Assembly: GCA_021775095.1 (NCBI GenBank)
Contig: JAJFII010000066.1
Coordinates: 1 to 32,692 of the forward strand
Direction of reading: 5' to 3'
Length of the DNA: 32,692 nucleotides
Origin: Rhodospirillales bacterium
GTDB lineage: Bacteria > Pseudomonadota > Alphaproteobacteria > Rhodospirillales > Casp-alpha2
Shown: piece by piece, positions 31,495 through 32,692 of the stretch
How positions within the stretch are numbered: the first letter of the stretch is position 1
How the letters are laid out: every line of letters starts with the position of its first letter
Notes under the pieces: model-generated
Told to the model about the DNA's origin: nothing
The model's database searches: none
The model's input: the letters and a program-made list of their open reading frames with translations, nothing else
Made by a program: the position numbers and the translations under genes

Positions 31495-32692
31495 CTAGTC
31501 ATTTGGAACAGAAAAACGCTTCATAAATTGATCTTCAGCTGATATTCTTTCGAGAGATTATGGGAGGATTAATGATGGTTGGAAAACGCGGGCGTCCGGT
31601 AATTGTTTTGTCGCTGAGTGCTGATGAGCGGAGCTATCTGGAGCAACAGGTTCGCCGCCACAGAACCCCTCGCTCGCTCTCTGATCGTTGTCGCATTATC
31701 CTTCGATGCGCTGATGGATTGACGAATAAGGAGGTCAGTGCGGAACTTGGATTTCATGAACATACAGTTGGTAAATGGCGTCGACGATTTCAGAAAGACC
31801 GCCTTGACGGGCTTTGGGATGAACCACGCTCCGGGCGTCCACGCTCAATCACTGACAATGAGGTCGCGATAATGATAGAGCGCACTCTCCATGACAAACC
31901 CCGAGACGCTACGCATTGGTCCATTCGTTCGATGGCGAAGGAGACAGGCCTTTCCCATACGACCGTGCGGCGCATCTGGACCGCCTTTGGTCTGCAACCC
32001 CACCGCAAGGAACGCTTCAAGCTTTCCAGCGATCCCTTGTTCGTCGACAAAGTCCGCGACATCGTTGGATTGTATCTTTCTCCGCCTAACAGGGCTCTGG
32101 TTTTGAGTGTTGATGAGAAGAGCCAGATACAGGCTCTTGATCGATCACAACCGGTTTTACCGATGATGCCCGGTATTCCAGAACGCCAGACCCATGATTA
32201 TATTCGCCACGGCACCACATCCCTGTTTGCCGCCCTTGATGTTGCTTCCGGTTTTGTGATTGGCAAGTGTTACAAACGCCATCGGGCGAAGGAGTTTCTG
32301 GCTTTCCTCAAGGAAATCGATACCCGGGTCGCAGGCGACCTTGATATTCATATCATCATGGATAACTACGCCACCCATAAAACAAAAGAGGTCAGAGCTT
32401 GGCTGGCGCGACGCCCCCATTACCATGTGCACTTCACACCGACTTCTGCGTCCTGGATCAATCAGGTTGAGCTTTGGTTCGCTGAACTCACGCGCAAACA
32501 ATTAAAGCGCGGCGTCCATACGACAGTGAGACAATTGGAGGCCGACATAATGAATTTTGTCGATCTCCACAATGAAAATCCAAAGCCTTTCAAATGGACA
32601 AAATCTGCCGACGAAATACTGGCTTCGGTGAAACGTTTCTGCCATCGTGTCGAGAATAACTTATGTGCCGAACTTTAGATTCAGATGACTAG
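31495..32692 (+). mobile_element. IS630-family insertion sequence, apparently complete
   Basis: Ends are inverted repeats: left CTAGTCATTTGGA (31495-31507) and right, complement of the last bases of the window, CTAGTCATCTGAA. Eleven of 13 positions match. The ends begin at a TA-containing CTAG, in keeping with IS630 insertion into TA. The element is about 1.2 kb with a single transposase gene. Its right end coincides with the window end, as expected if the sequence stops at a repeat. Confidence 0.75.
31572..32678 (+). CDS. IS630-family transposase
   Basis: The product has 368 residues from ATG 31572 with GGGAGG at 31562-31567. The N-terminal part has two helix-turn-helix regions ('GLTNKEVSAELGFHEHTVGK' and 'AKETGLSHTTVRRIWTAFGL'). 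The DDE catalytic core is complete: first Asp in 'LVLSVDEKSQIQ', second Asp in 'IIMDNYATHKTKEV', and Glu in 'TSASWINQVELWFAEL'. No frameshift is seen, so the enzyme is probably active. It mobilises its own element by cut-and-paste into TA targets. Confidence 0.95.
   Translation: MMVGKRGRPVIVLSLSADERSYLEQQVRRHRTPRSLSDRCRIILRCADGLTNKEVSAELGFHEHTVGKWRRRFQKDRLDGLWDEPRSGRPRSITDNEVAIMIERTLHDKPRDATHWSIRSMAKETGLSHTTVRRIWTAFGLQPHRKERFKLSSDPLFVDKVRDIVGLYLSPPNRALVLSVDEKSQIQALDRSQPVLPMMPGIPERQTHDYIRHGTTSLFAALDVASGFVIGKCYKRHRAKEFLAFLKEIDTRVAGDLDIHIIMDNYATHKTKEVRAWLARRPHYHVHFTPTSASWINQVELWFAELTRKQLKRGVHTTVRQLEADIMNFVDLHNENPKPFKWTKSADEILASVKRFCHRVENNLCAEL

Overview
The window looks like part of an alphaproteobacterial chromosome, probably a marine or soil Rhodospirillales-type heterotroph. 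This is inferred from gene content: a TAXI/TRAP transporter, many FCD-type GntR regulators, a DUF1127 small protein, and dense operons with ATGA stop/start overlaps. No rRNA or tRNA is present to confirm it, and I saw no CRISPR array and no phage genes.

Positions 1-17615 form one catabolic island. It begins with the tail of a DAO-type FAD oxidoreductase and a PLP class-III aminotransferase. Next come three tandem DapA/NanA-type lyases on the minus strand, a GntR/FCD regulator, a TAXI binding protein plus fused TRAP permease, and a second class-III aminotransferase. Facing these are a D-2-hydroxyacid dehydrogenase, a fold-type IV aminotransferase and a DMT exporter. The island ends with a divergent type II dehydroquinase-like protein, a KstD-like flavoprotein and an SMP-30 lactonase-like protein. 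Four identical 13-bp sites (GTATACTGTCGAC, of the form GTnnACnGTnnAC) sit in front of four transcription units here and nowhere else that I found. They are best explained as operators of the local GntR protein and would make the island one regulon. The genes suggest uptake of a carboxylated compound, possibly an unusual amino or keto acid or a cyclic acid, followed by transamination, retro-aldol or dehydration steps and redox steps. The substrate cannot be named from sequence.

Positions 17616-22560 hold housekeeping and regulatory genes. These are two small proteins (one DUF1127), a uspA / Na+:alanine symporter operon divergent from an Lrp/AsnC regulator, and a LysR regulator. TGC-N3-GCA palindromes occur upstream of both the DUF1127 gene and the LysR gene.

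Positions 22764-31384 form a second accessory module. A single minus-strand operon of eight tightly packed genes encodes a ribbon-helix-helix-like protein, a DUF1989 protein, two ABC permeases, a double ABC ATPase, a flavin reductase, an internally deleted Asp/Glu/hydantoin racemase and a secreted ankyrin-repeat protein. It is divergent from a second GntR/FCD regulator and the Tat-exported BMP-type binding protein. A 14-bp perfect palindrome lies in the divergent promoter. The import of a nucleoside- or ureide-like compound is a reasonable guess.

Mobile DNA: a 269-bp MITE-like element (14645-14913) with 20/21 matching terminal repeats and a large internal hairpin; a solo copy of its end at 2675-2694; a decayed IS481-type transposase fragment (13856-13990); and a complete IS630-family element (31495-32692) whose right terminal repeat coincides exactly with the end of the window.
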